A stretch of 64,000 bases of DNA from Flavobacteriaceae bacterium (GTDB lineage Bacteria > Bacteroidota > Bacteroidia > Flavobacteriales > Flavobacteriaceae), in contig JAKITD010000008.1 in the NCBI GenBank assembly GCA_021648265.1, positions 1 to 64,000 of the forward strand. The letters are read 5' to 3'. The position numbers and the translations under genes were made by a program. The notes below the pieces were generated by a model. The model ran no database searches. It was not told where the DNA came from and worked only from the letters and a program-made list of their open reading frames with translations. Of the stretch, positions 25,720-35,800 are shown in pieces. How positions within the stretch are numbered: position 1 is the stretch's first letter; every line of letters begins with the position of its first letter.

Positions 25720-27010
25720 CTTTCCAATTTAATCTATCCATTTGATTATAAGGCCAAGGAGCACCATTATTTTCAATATTTGTCATTGAAACATTTAGCT
25801 CATTTGGAGCAGCCGATTGTTCCATAACCAAATATTGACGCATATCCATTATTATTGAAAGTGGGTCAATACTTATAGGACAAGCTTCCACGCAAGCATT
25901 ACAAGTAGTACAAGCCCAAAGCTCTTCTCGTGTAATATAATCGTCTAATAATTGTTTGTTATCTGGTTTAAACTCACCGTTTAAATCTATGTTTTTTCCT
26001 ATTTCTTCCAAACGATCTCTGGTGTCCATCATAATTTTACGAGGCGACAATTCTTTACCTGTTTGGTTTGCTGGACAATTGCTCGTGCAACGTCCACATT
26101 CGGTACAAGTATAGGCGTTTAATAATTGCGTTCTGCTCAAATCTAACACATCACTAGCTCCAAATTTGGCAGGAACCTCTGCTCCTTCTGCAGGTGTCGC
26201 AAATGGATCTACATTGGGATCCATCATTAATTTCACTTCGTTGGTAACCGATTCTAAATTTTTGAATTTTCCTTTGGGTTGAACGCTTCCATAATATACA
26301 TTTGGAAATGCTAATAAGATATGTAAATGCTTGGAATAGTATAAATAATTAAGAAAAATGAATATCCCTACAATATGGATCCACCAAGCAGATCTTTCAA
26401 TTAAATGAAGAGTTCCTGTATCAATACTCGAAAATAACGGTGCTATAAATTGACTGATTATATTTCCTGAATTTGCTGCTTGAAAATGAGTATCGGCGGC
26501 ATTCATAATCAAGAAAAGTGACATTAACACCATTTCGAAATATAGAATATACAAGGCATCGTTTTTTGGCCATTTGGTCATTTCTTTAGACCAAAACCTT
26601 GGTATGCGTTTTACCATTCTACGCAGCCAAAATATACTTACTGACACCAATACTAGCAGTGCAAGTATTTCAAATGAAGCGATTAAAAAACCGTAAATAC
26701 TACCCAATGAGGAAAATATCCGATGTGTTCCAAAAAGTCCGTCGATAATAATTTCTAATACTTCAATATTGATAATAATAAAACCTACATACACTATAAT
26801 ATGAAGGATACCAGCCAAAGGTCTAACCACCATTTTAGATTGTCCTAAGGCAATTCTAATTACATTATTCCAACGTTCTTTTTTATGGTCTGAAGCATCA
26901 ACTTTATGACCAAGTTTGATGTTTCGGATTATTTTTTTGCTGTTTTTAACAAAAAATCCAGTCCCAGCAATTAATAAAATTAAAAATAAAATATTAGGAA
27001 TGTATTCCAT
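25709..27010 (-). CDS. Membrane Fe-S oxidoreductase subunit (DsrM/DsrK-like fusion)
   Basis: The 433-residue protein has about five transmembrane segments in residues 1-235, with His residues of the kind that bind haem b in NarI/DsrM-type proteins (GILHIIVYVG and SAWWIHIVG). Two ferredoxin-type [4Fe-4S] motifs follow: CTECGRCTSNCP (about 299-310) and CTTCNACVEACP (about 367-378). No CCG domain is present. The soluble CCG protein at 23697-24488 would supply it. Together they may form a quinone-linked thiol or disulfide reductase complex. The haem and the quinone are inferences. The gene starts three bases after mlaD ends. Confidence 0.8.
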   Translation of the reverse strand: MEYIPNILFLILLIAGTGFFVKNSKKIIRNIKLGHKVDASDHKKERWNNVIRIALGQSKMVVRPLAGILHIIVYVGFIIINIEVLEIIIDGLFGTHRIFSSLGSIYGFLIASFEILALLVLVSVSIFWLRRMVKRIPRFWSKEMTKWPKNDALYILYFEMVLMSLFLIMNAADTHFQAANSGNIISQFIAPLFSSIDTGTLHLIERSAWWIHIVGIFIFLNYLYYSKHLHILLAFPNVYYGSVQPKGKFKNLESVTNEVKLMMDPNVDPFATPAEGAEVPAKFGASDVLDLSRTQLLNAYTCTECGRCTSNCPANQTGKELSPRKIMMDTRDRLEEIGKNIDLNGEFKPDNKQLLDDYITREELWACTTCNACVEACPISIDPLSIIMDMRQYLVMEQSAAPNELNVSMTNIENNGAPWPYNQMDRLNWKDEK

Positions 27011-27013
27011 GGT

Positions 27014-27964
27014 TTAGTTTTTTGGTTCTTCAGAGGGTTGGTAAGGCTTTTCTTTTTTTCCGAAGATAGAAATATTTACATATCGTTTTGGGTGTTCTTT
27101 TAAATCACGAAGCAATTCTTCCAATTCTTTCGACGCATTTTCAAGATTATTGTATAATTGCTCATCGTTTACCAATTTACCAATGCTTCCTTCGCCATTG
27201 TCTATTTTTTTCATAATGGCATTGAAACTTTCCAAGGTAGCTTCCAAATTTGTAGCCATTGCTTTGATATTTATCTGCGATAAGGAATCTGTGAGTTTCG
27301 CTAAATTGCCCGTTGTGATTTCAAGGTAGGTAAATGTACTGTCCAGTTTTGGTTTATTTTCCTTTAAAAGTGAATTTAAATTTTCCGAAACCCCTTCAAA
27401 AGAATTCATCGTATTATTTAAACTAGCGATTGCTTCGGTTAAATTTCTTTTGGTTGTGTCATTTAACACAGAATTAAAATTATAAAGCAACGTATCTAAG
27501 CCGGATAAGGTTTTATAAATTCTTTTTTCTAAAGGTTTTAGACCGCTGGTTACGGTTTCTAACATACCTTTTTCAATTTCACCACGGAGTGTATCGCCAC
27601 TTACAGCAATATTATTTGAATCTATTTCTGGAATAATTGCCAAAGCATTTCCGCCAATAAAACTCGTACTATAAATACGTACCACGCTATTTTTTGAAAA
27701 ATCAAAATCCTTGGTTACCGAAAAAGTCACCAACAATCTTCCTTTTTTATCTTCAAAACCGATATGTTTAACTTGTCCAATCACTAAACCATTAATGGTT
27801 ACGGGAGCCGAAACTGCTAAACCCGCAACGTTATCGTAGGAAGCATAGAAAGTTCTATCGCTCGAAAACATATTGGATCCCTTTAGAAAACTATAGCCAT
27901 AAATAACCATAAAAATGGCTAATAATGCGAGTATTCCTGTTTTTACTTCTTTAGAAAATTTCAA
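27014..27964 (-). CDS. MlaD-type MCE-domain protein
   Basis: The 316-residue protein has one N-terminal transmembrane helix (about 8-28) and an MCE domain (about 38-120) that starts FYASYDNVAGLAVSAPVTIN. A long helical C-terminal region follows, with NSFEGVSENLNSLLKENK and KLVNDEQLYNNLENASKEL. Such proteins carry lipids between the inner and outer membranes. The MlaE and MlaF permease and ATPase genes are not next to it, as is common in Bacteroidota. Its upstream neighbour is an amidase. Confidence 0.85.
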   Translation of the reverse strand: MKFSKEVKTGILALLAIFMVIYGYSFLKGSNMFSSDRTFYASYDNVAGLAVSAPVTINGLVIGQVKHIGFEDKKGRLLVTFSVTKDFDFSKNSVVRIYSTSFIGGNALAIIPEIDSNNIAVSGDTLRGEIEKGMLETVTSGLKPLEKRIYKTLSGLDTLLYNFNSVLNDTTKRNLTEAIASLNNTMNSFEGVSENLNSLLKENKPKLDSTFTYLEITTGNLAKLTDSLSQINIKAMATNLEATLESFNAIMKKIDNGEGSIGKLVNDEQLYNNLENASKELEELLRDLKEHPKRYVNISIFGKKEKPYQPSEEPKN

Positions 27965-28018
27965 TGATTAATGATTTTTGATGAATAACAAATTTATAAA
28001 TAAAATGATGAATTTAAC

Positions 28019-29140
28019 TTATTTGTTACTAGAATTTATGACCTCTGAAAGTTTTAACTTTTTACCATCCTTAAAAGCGACAATATAACAGGAATCATAG
28101 CCTTTTTCTTTGGCGTATTTTTTCATAAGTTGAATCTTATTATAATCGGATGTTTCACCATAATAATATTTAAACAACTTTCCTTCTTTGGCTCTTACAA
28201 CTTCTTGTAACCCCTTAAAATTTGAAGATTTTGTATTTAATTTTCTACTGGAAGCTGCTAATTGTATTTTAAAAACATAGCCTTTGTAAATATTTTCTTT
28301 TACAGTATCTATAGCATCATCTATTTCTTCTTGAGTAATTTCTGGGTTTTGGGAATCGTTGGTTGCCAAAGACAAACTGTTTCGATAGGTTATAACACCA
28401 TTGGCGATTTCTCGAGCCATATTGTTTTGCCCTTTTTCAGAATTAAGATATGCACCTTCCTTTTTATGAGTTAAAAATCCTGTTTCAACCAACACACTCG
28501 GCATATAACTTTTATAGAGCACCATAAAACCTGCTTGTTTTACACTACGGTTGGTTCGTTTTAGGTTATTTGTAAAATTATTTTGGATTAAACTCGCCAA
28601 TAAAATACTTTGATCTAAATATTCTTCTTGCATTAATGTCATTCCTATTAAAGATTCTGGCGAACTAGGATCGAAACCAACATAGTTTTCTTTATAGTCT
28701 TCCTCTAAAAAAATTACCTCGTTTTCCTTTTTTGCAATTTCAAAATTTGCTTGATTTTTATGAAGACCTAATACAAAAGTTTCAGTACCGTGAGCTTGGC
28801 TAGAATGTGCATTGCAATGTATAGACACAAACAGGTCGGCATCTGCTTTGTTAGCGACGGGTGCTCGTTCCCAAAGCTTTATAAACACATCGGTTTTACG
28901 TGTGTATAATACTTTTATATTGGGTTGTTTTTCTAAAATTTTACCAATTTTAAGTACAATTTTTAAAGCAATGTCTTTTTCTTTATAACCATTTCCTAAG
29001 TTACCTGGATCGTAGCCACCGTGGCCTGCATCTAATACTACCACAAATGGTTTTTGGGTGTTATTATTGTTAACAATAAATGAAGATGCAACAAAAGCAA
29101 TCGAAATAAGTATAAAAAAAGAAACAAATTTAGTTTTCAT
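28019..29140 (-). CDS. N-acetylmuramoyl-L-alanine amidase (Amidase_3) with SPOR-like tail
   Basis: The 373-residue protein has a signal peptide (about 1-22). An Amidase_3 domain (about 32-255) carries the zinc-binding motifs LDAGHGGYDPG (His at about 39), KEKD with the Glu, and SIHCNAH. The C-terminal part (about 285-365) reads YVFKIQLAASSRKLN...YKYYYGETSDYNK, like a SPOR domain that binds denuded glycan strands. It cleaves peptidoglycan peptides from MurNAc, probably at the division site. It is the first gene of the minus-strand series and is divergent from lptD. Confidence 0.9.
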   Translation of the reverse strand: MKTKFVSFFILISIAFVASSFIVNNNNTQKPFVVVLDAGHGGYDPGNLGNGYKEKDIALKIVLKIGKILEKQPNIKVLYTRKTDVFIKLWERAPVANKADADLFVSIHCNAHSSQAHGTETFVLGLHKNQANFEIAKKENEVIFLEEDYKENYVGFDPSSPESLIGMTLMQEEYLDQSILLASLIQNNFTNNLKRTNRSVKQAGFMVLYKSYMPSVLVETGFLTHKKEGAYLNSEKGQNNMAREIANGVITYRNSLSLATNDSQNPEITQEEIDDAIDTVKENIYKGYVFKIQLAASSRKLNTKSSNFKGLQEVVRAKEGKLFKYYYGETSDYNKIQLMKKYAKEKGYDSCYIVAFKDGKKLKLSEVINSSNK

Positions 29141-29217
29141 AGAGTGATTTATTTTTATAATTAAGTAATAACGTGTTGTTTATAATACTATTGTTAAAAA
29201 TTTACTTTTAAAAAAAA

Positions 29218-29243
29218 TTGCATAAAAAATATGCTTATTTTTG
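29218..29243 (+). promoter_or_regulatory. Putative lptD promoter, TTG-N15-TATTTTTG
   Basis: TATTTTTG (29236-29243) matches TAnnTTTG. TTG at 29218-29220 is 15 bases upstream, slightly less than the usual spacing. The leader to the TTG start at 29312 is about 60 bases. Confidence 0.45.
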
Positions 29244-29311
29244 AGCCTGTCTGCTTAAATGAGTAGGCATACAAATACTAAGCCAAATTTACAAAAAATA
29301 GTATCGTAGCG

Positions 29312-32020
29312 TTGCAAACATTTCGTCATTTTTTATGGGTAATTTTCCTCTTGTTGTTTTTGGGCAACACAGAGTTATTATCGCAAGATATTCCACCAAA
29401 AAATGAAATTGAAATTCCTGCTAACAAGCAACAAGACTCAGTTTCATTAAATATAAAACCTATAATTAATCCCGAACTAAATGAAATAGTTTTAGATTCG
29501 GTAAAGACAGATTCTATTCAACCAAAAGAAGAATTACTTACAGAAGTAATGGATTACTACGGAGAAGAGTACGTATATATGAACAAAAAGGAACATAAAG
29601 TTTATATGTACGACAAGGCTTATATTACGTATCAAGACATGAAAATTGAAGCGGGATATATTATTTTAGATTATAGTAAAAATGAAATATATGCCAGAGG
29701 AATTGATAGTGCTGGTGTTTATTCTCAATTACCCATATTTACTCAAGCTGGTACGGTAGTTGTTCCAGATTCTATCCGTTTTAATATGGATACCAAAAAG
29801 GCGTTGATTTATAATTCTCGTTCGGGTGAAGGAGAATTAAATTATAAAGCCGAAGTAACCAAAAGAGTAAACGACTCTGTTTATTTCCTGAAAAATATAA
29901 AGTTTACTACTTCAAAAGATATTGATAATCCAGAATATTATTTTTACACTCGAAGAGCAAAAGTAGTTCCAAATAAAAAAATTGTAACAGGATTTACCAA
30001 TATGTATATTGCAGATGTTCCTTTGCCATTAGGGTTGCCATTTGCCTTTTTTCCATTAACAAAAGATCGAACTTCAGGGTTTATAATACCTAGTTTTGGA
30101 GATAATAATGCACGTGGTTTTTTCTTTCAGAATGGAGGGTACTATTTCGCAATTAACGATTATATAGATTTAACCGTTTTAGGAGATTACTATACCAACG
30201 GAAGTTATGCAATTAGAGGAGAGTCATCATACGCCTTGCGATATAAATTTAATGGAAACCTAAGTATTCGTTTTGAAAAACTAATTAACAGTGAACGTGG
30301 GTTTGACGATTTTAGTGAAAGTTCTGTTTATAATATTCGTTGGAATCATAACCAAGATAGTAAAGCAAATCCCAGTTCTCGTTTTTCTGCTTCGGTAAAT
30401 TTAGGAAGTAGTAGATTTTTTCAGCAATCTATCAACCAAACCAATAATGCGAGTGCTTTAGTAAATACTTTAAGCTCTTCCATATCGTATTCCAAGGCAT
30501 TTGAGACGGTTCCTCAGGTAAATATTTCAGTAGCTGCAACACATTCTCAAAATACCAATACGCAAGAAATTAATATGTCGCTACCAAATGTAAATGCGAG
30601 TGTTGCACGTATTTTTCCGTTTGAACCAAAAGTAGGATCCAAAAAAGGAATTATTGATAATATAAATTTCCAATATAATTTAGCTACGGAGAATAGGATT
30701 AGAACCACCGATTCACTTTTCTTTAAACCCGAAATGTTCGAAAGCGCCCAAATTGGAGCTCAACACACCATTCCTATTAGCACTAATTTTAAAATATTAA
30801 AATATTTAAGTGCTTCCATGGGAACTTCATACAAAGAAACTTGGGTTTTTAAAACTATAAGTAAAGAATACGACCAAGACTATCAGGATGGTCTTGGAGG
30901 CGTAGTTGAAGATACTATAAACGGTTTTGAAAGTTACCGAACTTATAATTTTTCAACTAGTTTAGGAACAACATTGTACGGAATGTTTAATTTCGGAAAA
31001 GGAAAAAAAATTCAGGCACTACGTCATGTTTTTAGACCTTCGCTTAGCTATAGTATCAATCCTTCATTTGATCAGTTTTGGGATCAATATGAAAATCCCA
31101 TTGATGACAACGGAAATACAGAAACTGTATATTATTCTAGATTCGAAAAATCGCTTTATGGGGCTCCAGGTAGAGTACGGTCCAGTAATGTAGGAATATC
31201 TATGAGTAATACCATTGAAGCTAAAGTTAGAGATCGAGACACTACAGCAACGAGCCCTAAGAAAATAGTTTTGTTAAATAATTTAAATTTTTCGACGGCT
31301 TATAATATTGCAGGTGATTCTTTAAATTGGAGTCCGTTGCAGTTTACTGGAAGTATTCCAATTGTAAAAAAATTAGATTTTAACTTTAATGGAACTTTGG
31401 ACCCATACGCTTTGGATAATAGTAATATCAGAATAGATGAATTTAACATTAATAACGATGGAAGCTTATTTAGGTTGACTCGAGCAAATATTAGTATTAA
31501 TTATTCCTTTTCTAGTCGTGACTTTAAAGGAAAGAAAGATGATGATGAAGATTTTGACAGTGAAACATTTAGAAATGGCGGACGACCAGACGATTTATTT
31601 GGTGACTCCACTCTTATTAATGATAGCAGTAATTTTGAAGATGATTACGAAACCTCTAAATCTGATTTTGATTGGTATAATTTTACCATACCTTGGGATT
31701 TCAGAATGGCTTATACTATTACTTATAATAATACTCAACGGCAAAACGAAATATCATCTCAATCACTGATGTTTAGTTCTAATATAGAATTTTCTCCTAA
31801 ATGGAAAGTGGGTGTTTCTTCGGGTTATGATTTTAAAAACAACGGAATTACACTAACACAATTTCGTTTTCAAAGAGATTTAGAAAGTTGGCGATTGAGT
31901 TTTAATTGGACCCCAATTGGTGCGACTAACACTTCTTGGTATATGTTTATTGGTATTAAATCGTCTATGTTAAGCGATATTAAATACGAAAAACGAAGAG
32001 AGCCAAATATACGTTTGTAA
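29312..32020 (+). CDS. lptD: LPS assembly protein LptD
   Basis: The 902-residue outer-membrane protein has a signal peptide (about 1-25), an N-terminal OstA/LptA-like domain (about 75-235) and a long beta-barrel domain ending in a charged C-terminus. Blocks such as LPFAFFPLTKDRTSGFIIPSFG (split here at the family-typical PLTKxRxSG) identify the family. It inserts LPS in the outer leaflet. The start is TTG at 29312. The nearest ATG (29335) is out of frame, and the TTG-initiated leader is a normal signal sequence. It is divergent from the amidase gene. Confidence 0.88.
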   Translation: MQTFRHFLWVIFLLLFLGNTELLSQDIPPKNEIEIPANKQQDSVSLNIKPIINPELNEIVLDSVKTDSIQPKEELLTEVMDYYGEEYVYMNKKEHKVYMYDKAYITYQDMKIEAGYIILDYSKNEIYARGIDSAGVYSQLPIFTQAGTVVVPDSIRFNMDTKKALIYNSRSGEGELNYKAEVTKRVNDSVYFLKNIKFTTSKDIDNPEYYFYTRRAKVVPNKKIVTGFTNMYIADVPLPLGLPFAFFPLTKDRTSGFIIPSFGDNNARGFFFQNGGYYFAINDYIDLTVLGDYYTNGSYAIRGESSYALRYKFNGNLSIRFEKLINSERGFDDFSESSVYNIRWNHNQDSKANPSSRFSASVNLGSSRFFQQSINQTNNASALVNTLSSSISYSKAFETVPQVNISVAATHSQNTNTQEINMSLPNVNASVARIFPFEPKVGSKKGIIDNINFQYNLATENRIRTTDSLFFKPEMFESAQIGAQHTIPISTNFKILKYLSASMGTSYKETWVFKTISKEYDQDYQDGLGGVVEDTINGFESYRTYNFSTSLGTTLYGMFNFGKGKKIQALRHVFRPSLSYSINPSFDQFWDQYENPIDDNGNTETVYYSRFEKSLYGAPGRVRSSNVGISMSNTIEAKVRDRDTTATSPKKIVLLNNLNFSTAYNIAGDSLNWSPLQFTGSIPIVKKLDFNFNGTLDPYALDNSNIRIDEFNINNDGSLFRLTRANISINYSFSSRDFKGKKDDDEDFDSETFRNGGRPDDLFGDSTLINDSSNFEDDYETSKSDFDWYNFTIPWDFRMAYTITYNNTQRQNEISSQSLMFSSNIEFSPKWKVGVSSGYDFKNNGITLTQFRFQRDLESWRLSFNWTPIGATNTSWYMFIGIKSSMLSDIKYEKRREPNIRL

Positions 32021-32268
32021 TGTATTAAATTAAAGAATCATTAGAGTGTCCCATAAAAAACTAAAGACCGCTCCGCTGAAAGACAAAAGATAAAAGACTT
32101 GATTTTAACTGTCACATAAACAATAACTTAAAGCTATTGTGTTTATATAATAAATAAGCATTAATAAAAAACAGAAAAGTAAGGTGTCTTTTAAATAAAG
32201 CTTAACTATATACAGTTTTTGAGAAAACGTAAAAATTTTAATTGGACACTACTATTAAAAAATAATAA

Positions 32269-32649
32269 ATGAAAAAAATAATCCATACAAAAAACGCTCC
32301 AACTCCAATTGGACCTTACAGTCAAGCTGTGTTAAACAATAATATTCTTTATACTTCTGGACAAATTGCTTTCGATCCCTTTTCTGGTGAACTTAAAATG
32401 AATTCAATTATAGAAGAAACCGCCATGGTTATGGAAAACCTAAAAGCCGTTTTAACTGAAGCAGAAATGACTTTTGATAACGTATTTAAAGTTTCTATTT
32501 TCATCACGAACATGAACGACTTTGCTGCCATTAATGAAGTCTATGCTACTTACTTTGATGAAAACAATGCGCCAGCGAGAGAAACCGTTCAAGTAGCAGC
32601 ATTACCAAAGAATGTAAATATAGAAATTTCGATGATGGCTAGTTTATAG
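32269..32649 (+). CDS. ridA: RidA family enamine/imine deaminase
   Basis: The 126-residue protein matches the YjgF/RidA family through its length. Its start APTPIGPYSQAV, the block LYTSGQIAFDP and the active-site arginine in ARETVQVAALPKNVNIEI all fit. RidA hydrolyses reactive 2-aminoacrylate and related imines made by PLP enzymes, and protects metabolism from them. It is preceded by 248 bases with repeats, hairpins and no gene. Its stop codon is four bases from the second MITE-like element. Confidence 0.93.
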   Translation: MKKIIHTKNAPTPIGPYSQAVLNNNILYTSGQIAFDPFSGELKMNSIIEETAMVMENLKAVLTEAEMTFDNVFKVSIFITNMNDFAAINEVYATYFDENNAPARETVQVAALPKNVNIEISMMASL

Positions 32650-32653
32650 CTTA

Positions 32654-32813
32654 TACCAATTTAATTACAATACAAGCCATATAAATCGTTTCTTTTTTAC
32701 TTATATTTCGTTAAAAAAAGAAACCGTAACTATGGCTATGCTTTATTTTTTTGTCTTATCTAATCAAAAAATAATTCAATTTATTAATGACTCCTATTAT
32801 AATTAAATTGGTA
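32654..32813. mobile_element. MITE-like element, 160 bp, between convergent genes
   Basis: Terminal inverted repeats TACCAATTTAATTACAA (32654-32670) and the complement of the right end agree in 16 of 17 bases. TTA flanks both sides (32651-32653 and 32814-32816), possibly a 3-bp target duplication. Inside, GTTTCTTTTTT (32688-32698) and AAAAAAGAAAC (32714-32724) form a perfect 11-bp stem, enclosed by AGCCATA (32675-32681) and TATGGCT (32731-32737). The 23-base core at 32721-32743 (minus strand) matches the element at 3492-3659 at 22 positions. It may also serve as a bidirectional transcription stop for ridA and tamB. Confidence 0.75.
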
Positions 32814-35800
32814 TTAGTTTTTATTTTCTTTTGAAACAAAATTTACAGGAAAATTATCGTTTGGAACTTCTTCTTCTATGGTTTCTAATTCGATGTCTTT
32901 CCCAAATAACCTCTTCATCAACTCTTTCATTGTATCAAAATCTACCGAATAGGAAATCCCTATCCCTTGTTCAAAAGTTTGATCCTCACCAATAAACTGC
33001 AATTCTGCTTGACGGTTAAAAAAGTTAATACGCAAGCTACCATCTTCGTTTACTAACCATTGCAAATCCACATCGCCTGCAACTCTAGAGTCGTTAACAC
33101 CGCCCACAGGAATCCCTACTTTTCCATTAATTACGATCCGTTCGCTAATTTTTGAAGAAAACTGTACACCAAATTCATCTTGAGTTTCTATCTCTGCGGT
33201 ATCTATTCCTAAATCGTAATAAGGTGCGATATTAATTACTGCATCTTCATCGGTTAAGATTTGTGCTAAAATGGCATTAATACCATCGGTTACGGTTCCT
33301 GAAATGGCACTTTGCCCAGCAGATTCACTAATAAACGAACCCGTTGTTAATAAGAATAATGCTTGTTTTTCGCGATCTTCCTTGGTTTGAAGCTTGTATT
33401 CTAATTCACTTCTAACTGTTGAACTTACCTCAGGAAAACTAATATCAAACAGCAGTTCTGGCTGTGTAAGTTGCTTTGTTAAATCTATGATAACTTCCAC
33501 AGGTATTTTCCTGTTTATAGTTGGGTCGTCTAATAAAGCTGAGGGATTGGCTTTGGTTTTATAAATGGCTTTTAAATTTAAGGTAGCGTCTGTTGCAAGT
33601 CCGTCCCAAGTAATGCTTCCGTCTTTTTCAACTTCAATTTGTTTTCTAATAATTTTACCATATCTAAAATCGTAAATTCCTTCATATACAATAAAATCCC
33701 CCCACATATTAAATTTTCCGAGCGTGTTAATTTCTAAAAGTAAAGTACCTGCTCCTCTTCCTCTTAATGAAGATTTATTTTCTTGGTCGATTACGATTTC
33801 AACTTCGGCATTTCGGTTAATATCCAAATCAAAATTTAAGGAAAGTCCTTTTAAGTCTTCAGAAACAAGGGTTTCACCATGTAAACGAGCTTCTTTTTCT
33901 TTTGGAGAAAGGAATTTAATAAAAGAATTATCGCCAATAGATTCTGTATTACTTAAAGGGATTTTAAAAACCGTATTTTTTTCGGTAGCTGCAACAACGT
34001 CTATTACCAGCTCATCTATTGGTCCGTAAATATCTGCGGTGCCACTAATAAATGCAGTTCCGTAGTACAACTGATCTTCTTTTAATTGGGTATCTAAGAC
34101 TAATAAATTATCAGTAATAATTTTTAAATCTAACTTCCAATCACCAAAGTTTTTGTGGGTTGCTTTTCCGTAGAAAGTTCCTTTAGATTTGTATTTGGTA
34201 TCTGTAATTTGAGTACTTAAAACCTCTAATTTATCTTTAGTAACTATTAAATTGGTAGATTGGTCTAGGTCGAAATCTACATTTAAATACGGAACTTTTA
34301 AACCTGTATTCTTTAAATTGAAATTCCCCAATATATCGGGAGATTTTAATTTTCCAGTTACTGAAGCATTTCCTGTAATTAGACCTCTAATATTGGTAAT
34401 CACACTACCTCCAAAAGGGCTTACTGCCTTTAAATTAAATTCGTTTAAGTCAACATTTAGCTGAATTCTAGAGTTATCTTTTGAAGCATCAATAAAGCCA
34501 ATGGCATTAATAGATTTTACTTTATCGTTTATTAAAGTTGCATTAATATCGTAATATGTTAAGGTGTTATTGCCTTGTATATCCAAATTTAAATTTCCAA
34601 ATTCTACATCGTTTATATTGATATTTTTTATACTTAAATCGGAACTTGGAAAATACACTCCATCTTTCTGTATAACACTTAAATCACCGTCCATTTTACC
34701 GTACAATCGTAAACTATCAACTTTTGGAACTAAATTCCCAATGTTTACATCGTGAAAGTGGATTTTTAAATTTTTATAAGAGTTTTCACTAGTAGATCCC
34801 GCAAACTGAATTAATTCTTCATTATGGCTTAATACAATAGAATCGAATTTTACATTTTTAAAATTTTTATCGAAAATAATCTTATTGAAATTGTCGTTTT
34901 TCTCATTCAAATACCAAGTGTTTTCTTTATAGGTAATATCCGATTTTTTTACTCCAACTACAGAATTTCCTTCAGTATCTATAGTGTGATATAATGATAA
35001 ATTAAATTCATTTTTGGCGTATTTTCCGCCTTTAAAAGCCGCTCCTATATATAGGGTGTCATTAAATGTTTTATTTATTAAACTTATGTCTTTTAAATTA
35101 TAAAAACCGTTATTTATGGTATCTATCGAAGCATACGCATTGTAAATTGGATTTTGATTATCTATGGATATTTTTACTTTTCCGAGGTAATTTTCATATA
35201 ATATTATCTCGGGAGAATCAAAATTAAAAACAAATTTTGAATCGTTAGAATTTACCGAACCTTTAATTCGTGTATTTTCTCCAAATTCAATTTCTGGAAT
35301 AAACACTTCAATTAGTTTATTGTAAATTCTAAAATTATAATTTACGTATTGATTTGCTTCAATTTCTTTGGGAATATAATTGGTATATAAACTTCCTATT
35401 CCGTTTAGAAATAATTTTGGTATTTCAACAATTTTAAATTCTCCAGTAATATCACCTGTTATAATATCGGGGGAATTTATATGGATATTTCTTTTTATAC
35501 CTTCTTTTTTTGAAGTAATTACAAAATCATCAAAATAAAAATTGTCTGTTTCATTTTGATAGAATGTTTGTTTAAAAGATATAGATCCGAAGGTATTATC
35601 GATATCGTTTCCGTTCATTTCCATAATAATATTTCCAGAAAAAACCGAAATACTATCTCGTTTTATTAAGTTTAATTTATTAAGCTCCGCAAAATCAATA
35701 TTAGCTTCAAAATCAAAATAATTTAACTCTTTCGAAACATCTACCAAGCCCGTAAAATTCATTTTAATATTTGGATCATCTATGATTAATTCTCCATCAA

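Noticed and set aside
32045-32250. Possible small element bounded by AGTGTCC and GGACACT upstream of ridA
   Set aside because: Only seven bases pair, the adjacent bases do not continue the repeat, and no target duplication is visible. A hairpin near 32115-32140 exists but does not make it a mobile element.
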